Below are positions 16,939-23,399 of a DNA stretch of 32,804 nucleotides, one piece after another (positions within the stretch are counted from its first letter, which is position 1; every line of letters starts with the position of its first letter). The translations under genes were made by a program, and so were the position numbers. The stretch lies in assembly GCA_025459145.1 (NCBI GenBank), contig JALORD010000006.1, forward strand, positions 1 to 32,804. The letters are read 5' to 3'. Under the pieces are notes generated by a model. The model saw only the letters and a list, made by a program, of their open reading frames with translations. It had not been told where the DNA came from and did no database searches. The stretch is from Pirellulaceae bacterium. GTDB taxonomy: Bacteria > Planctomycetota > Planctomycetia > Pirellulales > Pirellulaceae.

Positions 16939-17961
16939 CTAGTTGTCGGCCGCGATGGCCTCGCCGCCCGACATCGTGGCCAGCGCGGTCAGCGTGGCGA
17001 CGGGAATCGTCTGGCTGATGAAGCGGACCGAACCATCGGTCATCGCGAATTGCGCGCCGCCAGGATGGAGGCTGCCGGACGAACCCCATTCGCCGAGCGT
17101 CCCTCGGCGACCCGGAGCGGGCGACGTGGCCCAGCCGTTCCACGAGCAGCAGGGCCAGATGTTGATCCCTTGCGGCACATTCTTGCCCACGGGATCGATG
17201 CCGACCTGGACCCAGCCGCGATAGCCCCAGGCGGGGGCCCGACCGTCCCACACCTCAAACGTCGTCTCGCACAGCATGATCGTATTGCTGGTGCCGTCCT
17301 TGGCGTCGTCGATGCGCGAGTAGCTCAGATTGCCGAACATGCGCCGCGTCTGCAGCGAGTATGCGTCCCAGCGCTGCGAGCAAGCGGTCGGACCGTTGGT
17401 GCTAAAGTCGTAGCTGGTCTTGGCCCCGCTAAAGCCGCTGCCCGCCTTGATGATGTAGTGCGACGAACCGTCGGGACCTTCCCGCAGAAACGGATTGCCG
17501 TTGTCCGAGGGACAGTTGAAAATCGGCAGCCGAGTCGACACGACGGCCGCATTGCCGCTGCTGACGGCGTCCCCCATCAGGACCGAGCCGTTGTCGCCCG
17601 CGTCGGATTGCTTGAAGTGGGCGGCGGCCTGGCCGAAGTTATATTTGGCGTGGAGCGGTCCCTGCTCGAAGAATGGCAGCGTCATCGTCCAGCCCGACGC
17701 GTTCAGACCGATCCGTTCCGCACCGGCCCCGCGGCACGAAGCCAGCCCGAGTCCCGCCGGCGGCAGGCGGAGCATCGTGTCGTGATAGTTGTGCAGCGCA
17801 ATGGCGAGCTGCTTCAGGTTGTTCGAGCACTGCGAACGGCGAGCGGCTTCGCGGGCAGCCTGCACTGCGGGAAGCAAGAGCGCCACGAGTACGCCAATGA
17901 TCGCAATGACCACGAGCAATTCCACGAGCGTGAAACCACGCCCCGAGCGACGGACCAACAT
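16939..17961 (-). CDS. DUF1559 prepilin-like protein
   Basis: A 340-residue protein with a type IV prepilin-like leader: MLVRRSGRG then FTLVELLVVIAIIGVLVA, with the expected cleavage after Gly9 and Glu at +5 of the mature protein. The helix runs into LLPAVQAAREAARRSQC and NNLKQLAIALHNYHD, the classic start of planctomycete DUF1559 (SBP_bac_10) proteins. The C-terminus has the matching GGAQFAMTDGSVRFIS motif. The family is greatly expanded in planctomycetes; function is unknown but surface, pseudopilin-like assembly is likely. The start ATG 17961 has GAGAGG about 7 bases upstream, itself inside a short inverted repeat (GAGAG-GTG-CTCTC) that could mask it. It lies upstream of the companion lipoprotein gene. 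Confidence 0.95.
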   Translation of the reverse strand: MLVRRSGRGFTLVELLVVIAIIGVLVALLLPAVQAAREAARRSQCSNNLKQLAIALHNYHDTMLRLPPAGLGLASCRGAGAERIGLNASGWTMTLPFFEQGPLHAKYNFGQAAAHFKQSDAGDNGSVLMGDAVSSGNAAVVSTRLPIFNCPSDNGNPFLREGPDGSSHYIIKAGSGFSGAKTSYDFSTNGPTACSQRWDAYSLQTRRMFGNLSYSRIDDAKDGTSNTIMLCETTFEVWDGRAPAWGYRGWVQVGIDPVGKNVPQGINIWPCCSWNGWATSPAPGRRGTLGEWGSSGSLHPGGAQFAMTDGSVRFISQTIPVATLTALATMSGGEAIAADN

Positions 17962-18397
17962 GAGAGCACCTCTCTGCAACGAAAAATGAGTCCGGAGCGG
18001 CGCTTGCGAAACACTCGCTGCGCGGCTCGGAAGGAAGCCGACCAAACGGATCGACCGTTGCAGAGCTTGTGGGGCCGCCAGTCGGAAAACCGAACCGGCG
18101 GGGAGGCGGTCACAACTGAGCGAAGGCGGGGAGGAAGGGAAGAGCCTTCAGGGGTGGGAAATCTCAGCTGCTGATAACCCGACTCACAAGCATTCCTTAC
18201 ACTAATATCCGGAGGTCCCCGAGAAGGCAACAGCGGAGGACCGCAAATTGCCGAGAAAAACCGGGTATTCCAAAGAGAAATCGGTAGGCACGAGGCCCGG
18301 AAGGGCGCGTGACTGGAAGTCAAAAGTCGAACGCTACAGATCAGCATTCAGATCGCGGACGCGACAGAATTGCGTCCACCAGCTTCCGTCCGCCTCT
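17962..18397. other. Gene-free interval between the DUF1559 gene and the 61-residue protein gene
   Basis: About 436 bases with no supported gene. It should hold the DUF1559 promoter and leader (minus strand), but no convincing -35/-10 was seen. A weak inverted repeat GGACGC/GCGTCC at 18357-18377 lies 20 bases beyond the stop of the small membrane protein gene and might end that transcript. Confidence 0.4.
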
Positions 18398-18583
18398 CTA
18401 CGACCCGCCACCCGCAGGTACCTTCCACTGCGGATAGGCGCCGAACTGATTCAGTTCCATCGCCAGGATGACGGTCGACGTGACGATGAAGCAGAACGCC
18501 AGGATCAGCATCACCGTGTAGATGTTCGTACCGGGCTTTTGGGCGACTGGCTGAGGCTGATTAGCCGAGCTTGGTAGAGACAC
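18398..18583 (-). CDS. 61-residue single-pass membrane protein
   Basis: A small protein with a polar, Pro/Gln-rich start of about 20 residues, one strong helix at about 21-42 (IYTVMLILAFCFIVTSTVIL) and a short Tyr/Trp/Gly tail. It begins at GTG 18583, inside the last 23 bases of the upstream coiled-coil gene and in another frame, which implies translational coupling. I do not recognise a family. The overlap and shared strand make it a likely partner of the upstream protein, perhaps through the membrane segment. Short length and GTG start lower the certainty. Confidence 0.65.
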   Translation of the reverse strand: MSLPSSANQPQPVAQKPGTNIYTVMLILAFCFIVTSTVILAMELNQFGAYPQWKVPAGGGS

Positions 18584-19415
18584 GGTCCCCTCGCTTGATT
18601 TGTCCGCGTTGCAGTTCTTTGATGACTTGACCGACCGCCCGATCGGGAGCCGTGCGGCGAATAACGATCCGCCCGAGGTAAGTGTTGTTGCGATACACCT
18701 CCAGGGAGTGACCTTCCTTGAGACCGTCGTCCTTGCCGATCGAAATCTCGATCAGATCCTTTTCGCCCACTTCCAGGACCACGCCGTCAACCGCCGGCGG
18801 AATGTGCGAGACGAGCGACGTGGCCGACAGGCCATTCGCGTCCAGCACGCTCTTCATCTGCGCGATTTGCAGGACGGCTTGCGTATTCTTCTCTTGCTCC
18901 AGGTTCCGCAGAGCGATTGCTTGATTCAGCTCGTCGGTCAGCTTGATCACTTGCAGCAGCTTCGCATCGAGATCTTCCTTCGTCGTGCGGTAGTCGTCCC
19001 GAATGCCGGTGACTTCCGTTTCCAGCGCCGTCAGCCGATTCTGGGCCTCTTCCGCCGCGCGGGCGACTTGGGCATGTGTTGCTCGTAGCGATTGCAGTTC
19101 CTGCTCCTTGGTCGCGAGTTCCATCTGCGTCCGGCTGTAGCGGGCAAACAGTGCGGCGAGCGCCGTGGTCCGAGCCGCCTGCTCGTTTTTCAGTTCATCG
19201 CGCAGCCGCTGAATCGTCGCCTCGGCATCGCGATTGATCTGTTTTTGGTTATCCAGCTGAATCTGCAATCCGAGGGGCTTCCCCGCCGCAGCCGTTGGAT
19301 TCGTGGCGTATTCCTTCCAGTTTCGATGCGTGGCAAACACCATCATCGAAAAGGCGAAGAACACAATGCTCATCACGAAGATCAGCACCGTGAAGATTTT
19401 GCCGACAAGCGTCAT
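18561..19415 (-). CDS. Membrane-anchored coiled-coil protein
   Basis: A 284-residue protein. A hydrophobic helix at about 7-28 (IFTVLIFVMSIVFFAFSMMV) anchors it. Residues about 45-195 are a heptad-rich coiled coil (for example NRDAEATIQRLRDELKNEQA). A C-terminal beta-like domain at about 205-284 reads VVLEVGEKDLIEISIGKDDG, then EGHSLEVYRNNTYLGRI and RGDRVSTKL. That layout resembles C-terminal domains seen in FlgT-like and other envelope proteins, but I cannot name the family. ATG 19415 has GAGGGA about 8 bases upstream, and a good sigma70-type promoter lies 159-188 bases upstream. It is probably a periplasmic-facing structural or tethering protein, co-expressed with the 61-residue protein. 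Confidence 0.85.
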   Translation of the reverse strand: MTLVGKIFTVLIFVMSIVFFAFSMMVFATHRNWKEYATNPTAAAGKPLGLQIQLDNQKQINRDAEATIQRLRDELKNEQAARTTALAALFARYSRTQMELATKEQELQSLRATHAQVARAAEEAQNRLTALETEVTGIRDDYRTTKEDLDAKLLQVIKLTDELNQAIALRNLEQEKNTQAVLQIAQMKSVLDANGLSATSLVSHIPPAVDGVVLEVGEKDLIEISIGKDDGLKEGHSLEVYRNNTYLGRIVIRRTAPDRAVGQVIKELQRGQIKRGDRVSTKLG

Positions 19416-19573
19416 GGCTACGTTCCCTCAGGCCGAAAAGCGCCAAATTCCAGGGCCAGCTGGCTCGCGTTGAAACCGTGAAAAATCTTGCCCAAGCGAC
19501 GGGAATCCGCCGCCGGGCAGGCCCTGACGGGCCCGGTCCGCGTGAAAAGCAAGCTGGCCAAAGGACTTTCGCA

Positions 19574-19603
19574 GTATAATTACCGCCGAAACGAAATGTC
19601 AAC
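19574..19603 (-). promoter_or_regulatory. Sigma70-like promoter for the coiled-coil gene
   Basis: Minus strand: TTGACA (19603-19598), an 18-base spacer, then TATACT (19579-19574). Both boxes are near consensus. Transcription would start near 19567, giving a leader of about 150 bases before ATG 19415. Confidence 0.65.
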
Positions 19604-19640
19604 GAATTCAGTTAATTTCGGAAGGCTGCGCAGAATAGGA

Positions 19641-19656
19641 GACCAGGCGCCTGGTC
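19641..19656. promoter_or_regulatory. 16-bp perfect palindrome upstream of the promoter
   Basis: GACCAGGCGCCTGGTC is fully self-complementary and lies about 38 bases upstream of the -35 box at 19598-19603. A dimeric activator site is possible; no regulator is known. Confidence 0.35.
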
Positions 19657-19813
19657 ATGCGACCGGTAGTGAGGATCGTGCGTACACGAGGGCACGATCG
19701 ACCTAGGGAGAACCCCTGGCGACCTGCGAGCGAGCCACACCCAAGCTGTGGCGACGGGCCCCTCTCGACGTTACGTAAATCCCTAATATTCCGTTCGTGC
19801 GGATCGGGAGCGA

Positions 19814-21625
19814 TTATTGCCGACGGTCGGGCGATTTCTCTTCAACCAGTTTTACGGACGACGGCTGACGAATGGTTCGGAACCGCCAACCGGTCCCCGC
19901 CAGGCCCACGCAGGCGGCGACGGCCAGCCACCACGGCCAGTCGCCGACGAGCGAATAGGGGCTAGTCCGGCCATCGGGGCGAACTTCGGCCAGCAGGACC
20001 GCTTTGTCCCGCCGCGGTCCTTGGGCCTGAACCTGCCCGCTCCCGTCGACCCAGATCGAAATGCCCGTGTTGGCGGCGACGACCATCGGCTTGCGGTTCT
20101 CGATCGCCCGAAACACGGCGCACCGCGAGTGCAAGTCGAGCATCGCCGTGCCCCAGAACCAGCCGTCGTTCGTCAGATTGACGAGCACATCGGGGGGTGT
20201 ACCGCGCTTGGTCAGCGTGTTCACCTGACGGCGAATCAGGTGCGGCACGACGCTTTCGAAACAGATGCTCGGGCAAAGTGTGGTTCCTTGCACGTCGTAG
20301 AGCGTTGGCCCCGGTCCAGGAGTCAAGCCACTCTGTAGCGGCGTGATCTTGTAGAGCCATGGAAACCAGGCGGCAAATGGGATGTACTCGCCAAACATCA
20401 CCGGATGCTGTTTGTAATAGCGGGCGACAACCTTCCCCTCGTGGTCGGCCAGCAGCGCCGCATTAAACGTATGAGTCGCCTCGCCGGGCCCGTATTCATA
20501 GGTCGACGTGGCGAACAGGAAAGCCGTGGGAGGGGCTTGACGCTCGCCGCTGCCTGGCAGCGTATTGACGCGGGCTGCCATGTGGCCGACGAGCGACTCG
20601 AACTCTTGGCCCGCCGCGGAAATTCGCTGGCGAAATTCTTCGGCCGACAGCGGCGCGTCGGCCGGGGTGGCCAGTGGCTCGTTGACCCTCAGTTCGGGAA
20701 CGAGGAACATCGATTCAGGCCAGACGACGAGATCGATTCGTTTGTGCTGGCGACGGGCCTTGTCCGTCAGCTCTTGATACTGCTCGAGAGTTTCAGCGAC
20801 ACGGGCTTTGTCGATTTCGAACACCGTATCGAGCGAGCCTTGAATCAGGGCGATGCGCAAGGGCTCGCGGCCTGCCCGCGGCGGTGTTTCGGCCAGGCGG
20901 AACGAGCCATAGGCGAGCGTGCAGCCGAGAACGACGACGGCCAGCAAGATTGGCCAGAGGGACGGCTGTGTCGGCGCCGATCGGGTCGCGACTTGATCCG
21001 GCGACAGCCCAGCAATCGGCAGCCATGCGAGCGGCGGCAAGCTGGCCACGGCTGCGGCGACGAGCATCATCACAAAGCTCACGGCATACGCGCCGCCCAG
21101 ATCGGCAATTTGCAGGACCATCGTCCAGCGGACCTGCGTGTGCGACAAAATCCCCATCGAGAAGCCCGTGAGCAGATGCCCCCGGACCAGTTCCAGTGCC
21201 GTCCACACCACCGGCGCAGCAATCACGAGCGGAATCCTGGCCTGATGGACCGCCACCCGCGACAAACCAACGAACGCCGGTAGATAGAACGCCAGATACC
21301 ACGAGAGCGCAATCCAGCCGGCGTAGAGCGCGGGATGGGCAAGGCGAATCCCCTCGAGCATCGCCAGCCAGAAGCCAAACCCGGCCACCCAGATTGCCAG
21401 ATAGGGACGCCAGCCGGATAACTTTGGCGCTCGGATGAGCCACAGCCAGGGGAGCGGCGCTAGCCAGGCCAAAGGCCACAGATCAAGCGGCGGAAACGAA
21501 GCCCATAAGAGTAGACTGCCCGCCAGCGCTAGCCAAAGCGTCGACCCACGCCACATCGCGACGTCACGCGATGCGGCCGCCGGCGGCGCGGTGGAAAACT
21601 TTCGGCTGGGCTCGGGTCTCTTCAT
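19814..21625 (-). CDS. lnt: Apolipoprotein N-acyltransferase
   Basis: Adds the third acyl chain to the N-terminal cysteine of lipoproteins in the inner membrane. The 603 residues are longer than the E. coli enzyme (512). The N-terminal half has about six to seven membrane helices (about 30-48, 52-66, 74-90, 101-124, 130-148, 170-196, 222-240). The nitrilase-like domain follows from about 255 (LRIALIQGS). The catalytic triad is intact: Glu304 in WPES, Lys405 in YYKQHPVMFGEYIP and Cys455 in SICFES. A final helix near 575-592 precedes a charged tail. An insertion at about 310-365 (LRVNEPLATPADAPLSAEEF) makes it longer. It is divergent from panB across 92 bases. Its presence fits the several lipoproteins encoded nearby. 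Confidence 0.95.
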   Translation of the reverse strand: MKRPEPSRKFSTAPPAAASRDVAMWRGSTLWLALAGSLLLWASFPPLDLWPLAWLAPLPWLWLIRAPKLSGWRPYLAIWVAGFGFWLAMLEGIRLAHPALYAGWIALSWYLAFYLPAFVGLSRVAVHQARIPLVIAAPVVWTALELVRGHLLTGFSMGILSHTQVRWTMVLQIADLGGAYAVSFVMMLVAAAVASLPPLAWLPIAGLSPDQVATRSAPTQPSLWPILLAVVVLGCTLAYGSFRLAETPPRAGREPLRIALIQGSLDTVFEIDKARVAETLEQYQELTDKARRQHKRIDLVVWPESMFLVPELRVNEPLATPADAPLSAEEFRQRISAAGQEFESLVGHMAARVNTLPGSGERQAPPTAFLFATSTYEYGPGEATHTFNAALLADHEGKVVARYYKQHPVMFGEYIPFAAWFPWLYKITPLQSGLTPGPGPTLYDVQGTTLCPSICFESVVPHLIRRQVNTLTKRGTPPDVLVNLTNDGWFWGTAMLDLHSRCAVFRAIENRKPMVVAANTGISIWVDGSGQVQAQGPRRDKAVLLAEVRPDGRTSPYSLVGDWPWWLAVAACVGLAGTGWRFRTIRQPSSVKLVEEKSPDRRQ

Positions 21626-21717
21626 GCACGCGGTTGTCAGTCGCTCGGGAGCGGGTCACAATCGAGTCAGGCGGCCGTTTCGCCGCGCAATCTACCCCAG
21701 CCGTCCGCCCCTCTCCT

Positions 21718-22518
21718 ATGGCAAAACGTTCGGCCCGGATCACTGTCCCCCAGTTCGTCGGCTTCAAGCGTGACGGTCACAAGATCGCCATGCTGACTGC
21801 CTACGACTATCCTATGGCCGCCATGCTCGATGGGGCAGGGATCGAGGCAATTCTCGTCGGCGACAGCATGTCGATGGTCGTCCAGGGACACGACACAACG
21901 CTGCCGGTAACACTCGACGAAATCATCTACCACGCCGAGATGGTCGGCCGGGCGGTCGAGCATGCGCTCGTGGTCGTCGATCTGCCGTTTCCCACGAACC
22001 ACCTCGGAGTGCACAAAGCGATCGAAAACGCCGGGCGAATCTTGAAGGAAACCCGCTGTCAGGCGGTGAAGCTCGAAGGGGGCGCCGACCAGTCGGATGT
22101 GATCGCCGGCCTTGTCGCGGCGGGGATACCCGTGATGGCCCACGTCGGACTGCGGCCGCAGAGCGTGCATCAGATGGGAGGCTACCGCGTCCAGCGCGAT
22201 GCGGCCAGGTTGCACGCCGACGCCCGCGCGGCCCAGGACGCCGGAGCGTTCGGCCTTGTGCTGGAGTGCATCCCCTCGGCGGTCGCCAAAGAGATTACCG
22301 CGTCGCTCGCCATCCCGACGATCGGCATCGGCGCCGGCCCCGACTGCGATGGCCAGGTTCTGGTCATCAATGATCTGCTGGGCATCACGAGCGGCTATGT
22401 CCCGCGGTTCGTCAAGCAATACGCCGATGTGAAAACGATCATCCAAACCGCGGCGACCCAATACCGCGAAGACGTCGCCGCCGGCAAGTTCCCTGGCCCG
22501 GAGCAAGAGTTTAAGTAA
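21718..22518 (+). CDS. panB: 3-methyl-2-oxobutanoate hydroxymethyltransferase
   Basis: First committed step of pantothenate (vitamin B5) and CoA synthesis: transfers a hydroxymethyl group from 5,10-methylenetetrahydrofolate to alpha-ketoisovalerate, making ketopantoate. The 266 residues match the family length (about 263). A Mg-binding cluster is visible at Asp49 in VGDSMSMVVQGH, Asp88 in VVDLPFPT and Glu120 in KLEGG. The catalytic Glu183 is in VLECIP, and the signatures HVGLRPQ and IPTIGIGAG are present. ATG 21718 gives the standard N-terminus (ITVPQFVGFK); the open frame extends upstream to 21571 but overlaps the divergent lnt start. No clear ribosome site. It is followed after 28 bases by an unrelated-looking gene. 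Confidence 0.97.
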   Translation: MAKRSARITVPQFVGFKRDGHKIAMLTAYDYPMAAMLDGAGIEAILVGDSMSMVVQGHDTTLPVTLDEIIYHAEMVGRAVEHALVVVDLPFPTNHLGVHKAIENAGRILKETRCQAVKLEGGADQSDVIAGLVAAGIPVMAHVGLRPQSVHQMGGYRVQRDAARLHADARAAQDAGAFGLVLECIPSAVAKEITASLAIPTIGIGAGPDCDGQVLVINDLLGITSGYVPRFVKQYADVKTIIQTAATQYREDVAAGKFPGPEQEFK

Positions 22519-22546
22519 CGGATTGTTATTAATTGAGGGGCGTGAA

Positions 22547-23110
22547 GTGGGACTCGGCGACTGGCTTCGAAAGACATTTTGCGGCCGCAAGCCGTCCTCC
22601 GAGATGGTCCCCTTCTACGACGTCGATGTGGGGCGGATCGTACAAATTCCCGCTTCCGAGCTGAGTCCAGGTGCGGTCCGCATTCAGTTGCATCCCAGTG
22701 GTGAGGTGGCTTGGGCCCTGCCCGAACAGCTCACGTTTGGAGATATCCAACATCCAGAATTCGACGAAGAAATTCGCGACTTCATCCGCAGAATTCAAAC
22801 TGCTTTCGCAGAGCATCGCCCCATTTCATTCGAACAGTGGGAGGACGGATTCCGTCGCGACGCGAACCCGGCGCAGGAAATCGCCCTGTGGTTGCATGCG
22901 GCGGACGTTTACGGCGCGTTTGCAGCCAGCGAGGGGGATGCAGTCCGGCGGGAAGACATCTATCGGTGTATCGTCACTTGCCTGACGACCGGTCCGGACG
23001 ATGTGTGGCGCGTGCTCCGGCCAACCGTGCTGACTCGGGAAGAGGCCGAGCAAGTCGTTCATCGGTATTTTGGAAGAACCGACAAACAGCAAATCACGAA
23101 TTCCTCGTAG
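22547..23110 (+). CDS. Unknown soluble protein
   Basis: A 187-residue soluble protein of unknown family. The start is GTG 22547, supported by GAGGGG 6 bases upstream; an in-frame TTG at 22523 lacks such support. The N-terminus (GLGDWLRKTFCGRK) is amphipathic, and the middle has a beta-rich part (VGRIVQIPASELSPGAVRI) and helices (EIRDFIRRIQTAFAEHR, EIALWLHAADVYGAFA). The end has LTREEAEQVVHRYFG. No signal peptide or membrane segment is seen. It lies 28 bases after panB and may be co-transcribed, but nothing suggests a pantothenate role. Composition is ordinary for the window. Confidence 0.75.
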   Translation: MGLGDWLRKTFCGRKPSSEMVPFYDVDVGRIVQIPASELSPGAVRIQLHPSGEVAWALPEQLTFGDIQHPEFDEEIRDFIRRIQTAFAEHRPISFEQWEDGFRRDANPAQEIALWLHAADVYGAFAASEGDAVRREDIYRCIVTCLTTGPDDVWRVLRPTVLTREEAEQVVHRYFGRTDKQQITNSS

Positions 23111-23172
23111 GATTCGTGGACATCGATCAGCCGCGTGCAGCGAGAGATTCCACCTGCGGAGGATTTGCATGC

Positions 23173-23370
23173 ATGGAGTCGTCCACGCCAATCACCTGGA
23201 CTGTCTGGCGAATCGACGACAATGCGAACACGTTCGTCGTGCGCAGCGGCTTGAACAAGGAGGAAGCCGAACTCCTTGCCGCCTCGATGGAAGCCCATGG
23301 CCACAAACAGATGTACTGGGTTGCCCCCGACGAAACGCAACGGCCGGACATCGCGAAACGCAGCTCGTGA
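23173..23370 (+). CDS. Small SPOR-like domain protein
   Basis: A 65-residue soluble protein. ATG 23173 is preceded by GGAGG about 10 bases upstream. The core is WTVWRIDDNANTFVV, then GLNKEEAELLAASMEAHGH and KQMYWVAP. This pattern (VWR-DDN, a helix with EAE, then GHKQ-YWV) matches short SPOR-like proteins annotated in actinobacteria and planctomycetes (recognised from memory, not searched). It may bind another molecule with a single beta-alpha-beta unit; function unknown. It lies 62 bases after the unknown 187-residue gene and converges on purL 29 bases later. Confidence 0.72.
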   Translation: MESSTPITWTVWRIDDNANTFVVRSGLNKEEAELLAASMEAHGHKQMYWVAPDETQRPDIAKRSS

Positions 23371-23399
23371 GTCCTGGCCATCGGGCCTAGCGGGACTGG
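23371..23399. terminator. Weak hairpin between the small SPOR-like gene and purL
   Basis: The 29-base gap between convergent stops holds an imperfect inverted repeat (AGTCC and GGACT as outer arms, GGCC/GGGCC inside). It could serve as a bidirectional terminator but has no T-tract. Confidence 0.3.

Larger units (their letters stand above)
19416..19813. other. Gene-free interval upstream of the coiled-coil gene
   Basis: About 400 bases between the coiled-coil start (minus) and the lnt stop (minus). It holds the sigma70-type promoter and a 16-bp palindrome, both listed separately. Short plus-strand frames here have no ribosome sites or recognisable products. No lnt terminator was recognised. 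Confidence 0.5.
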
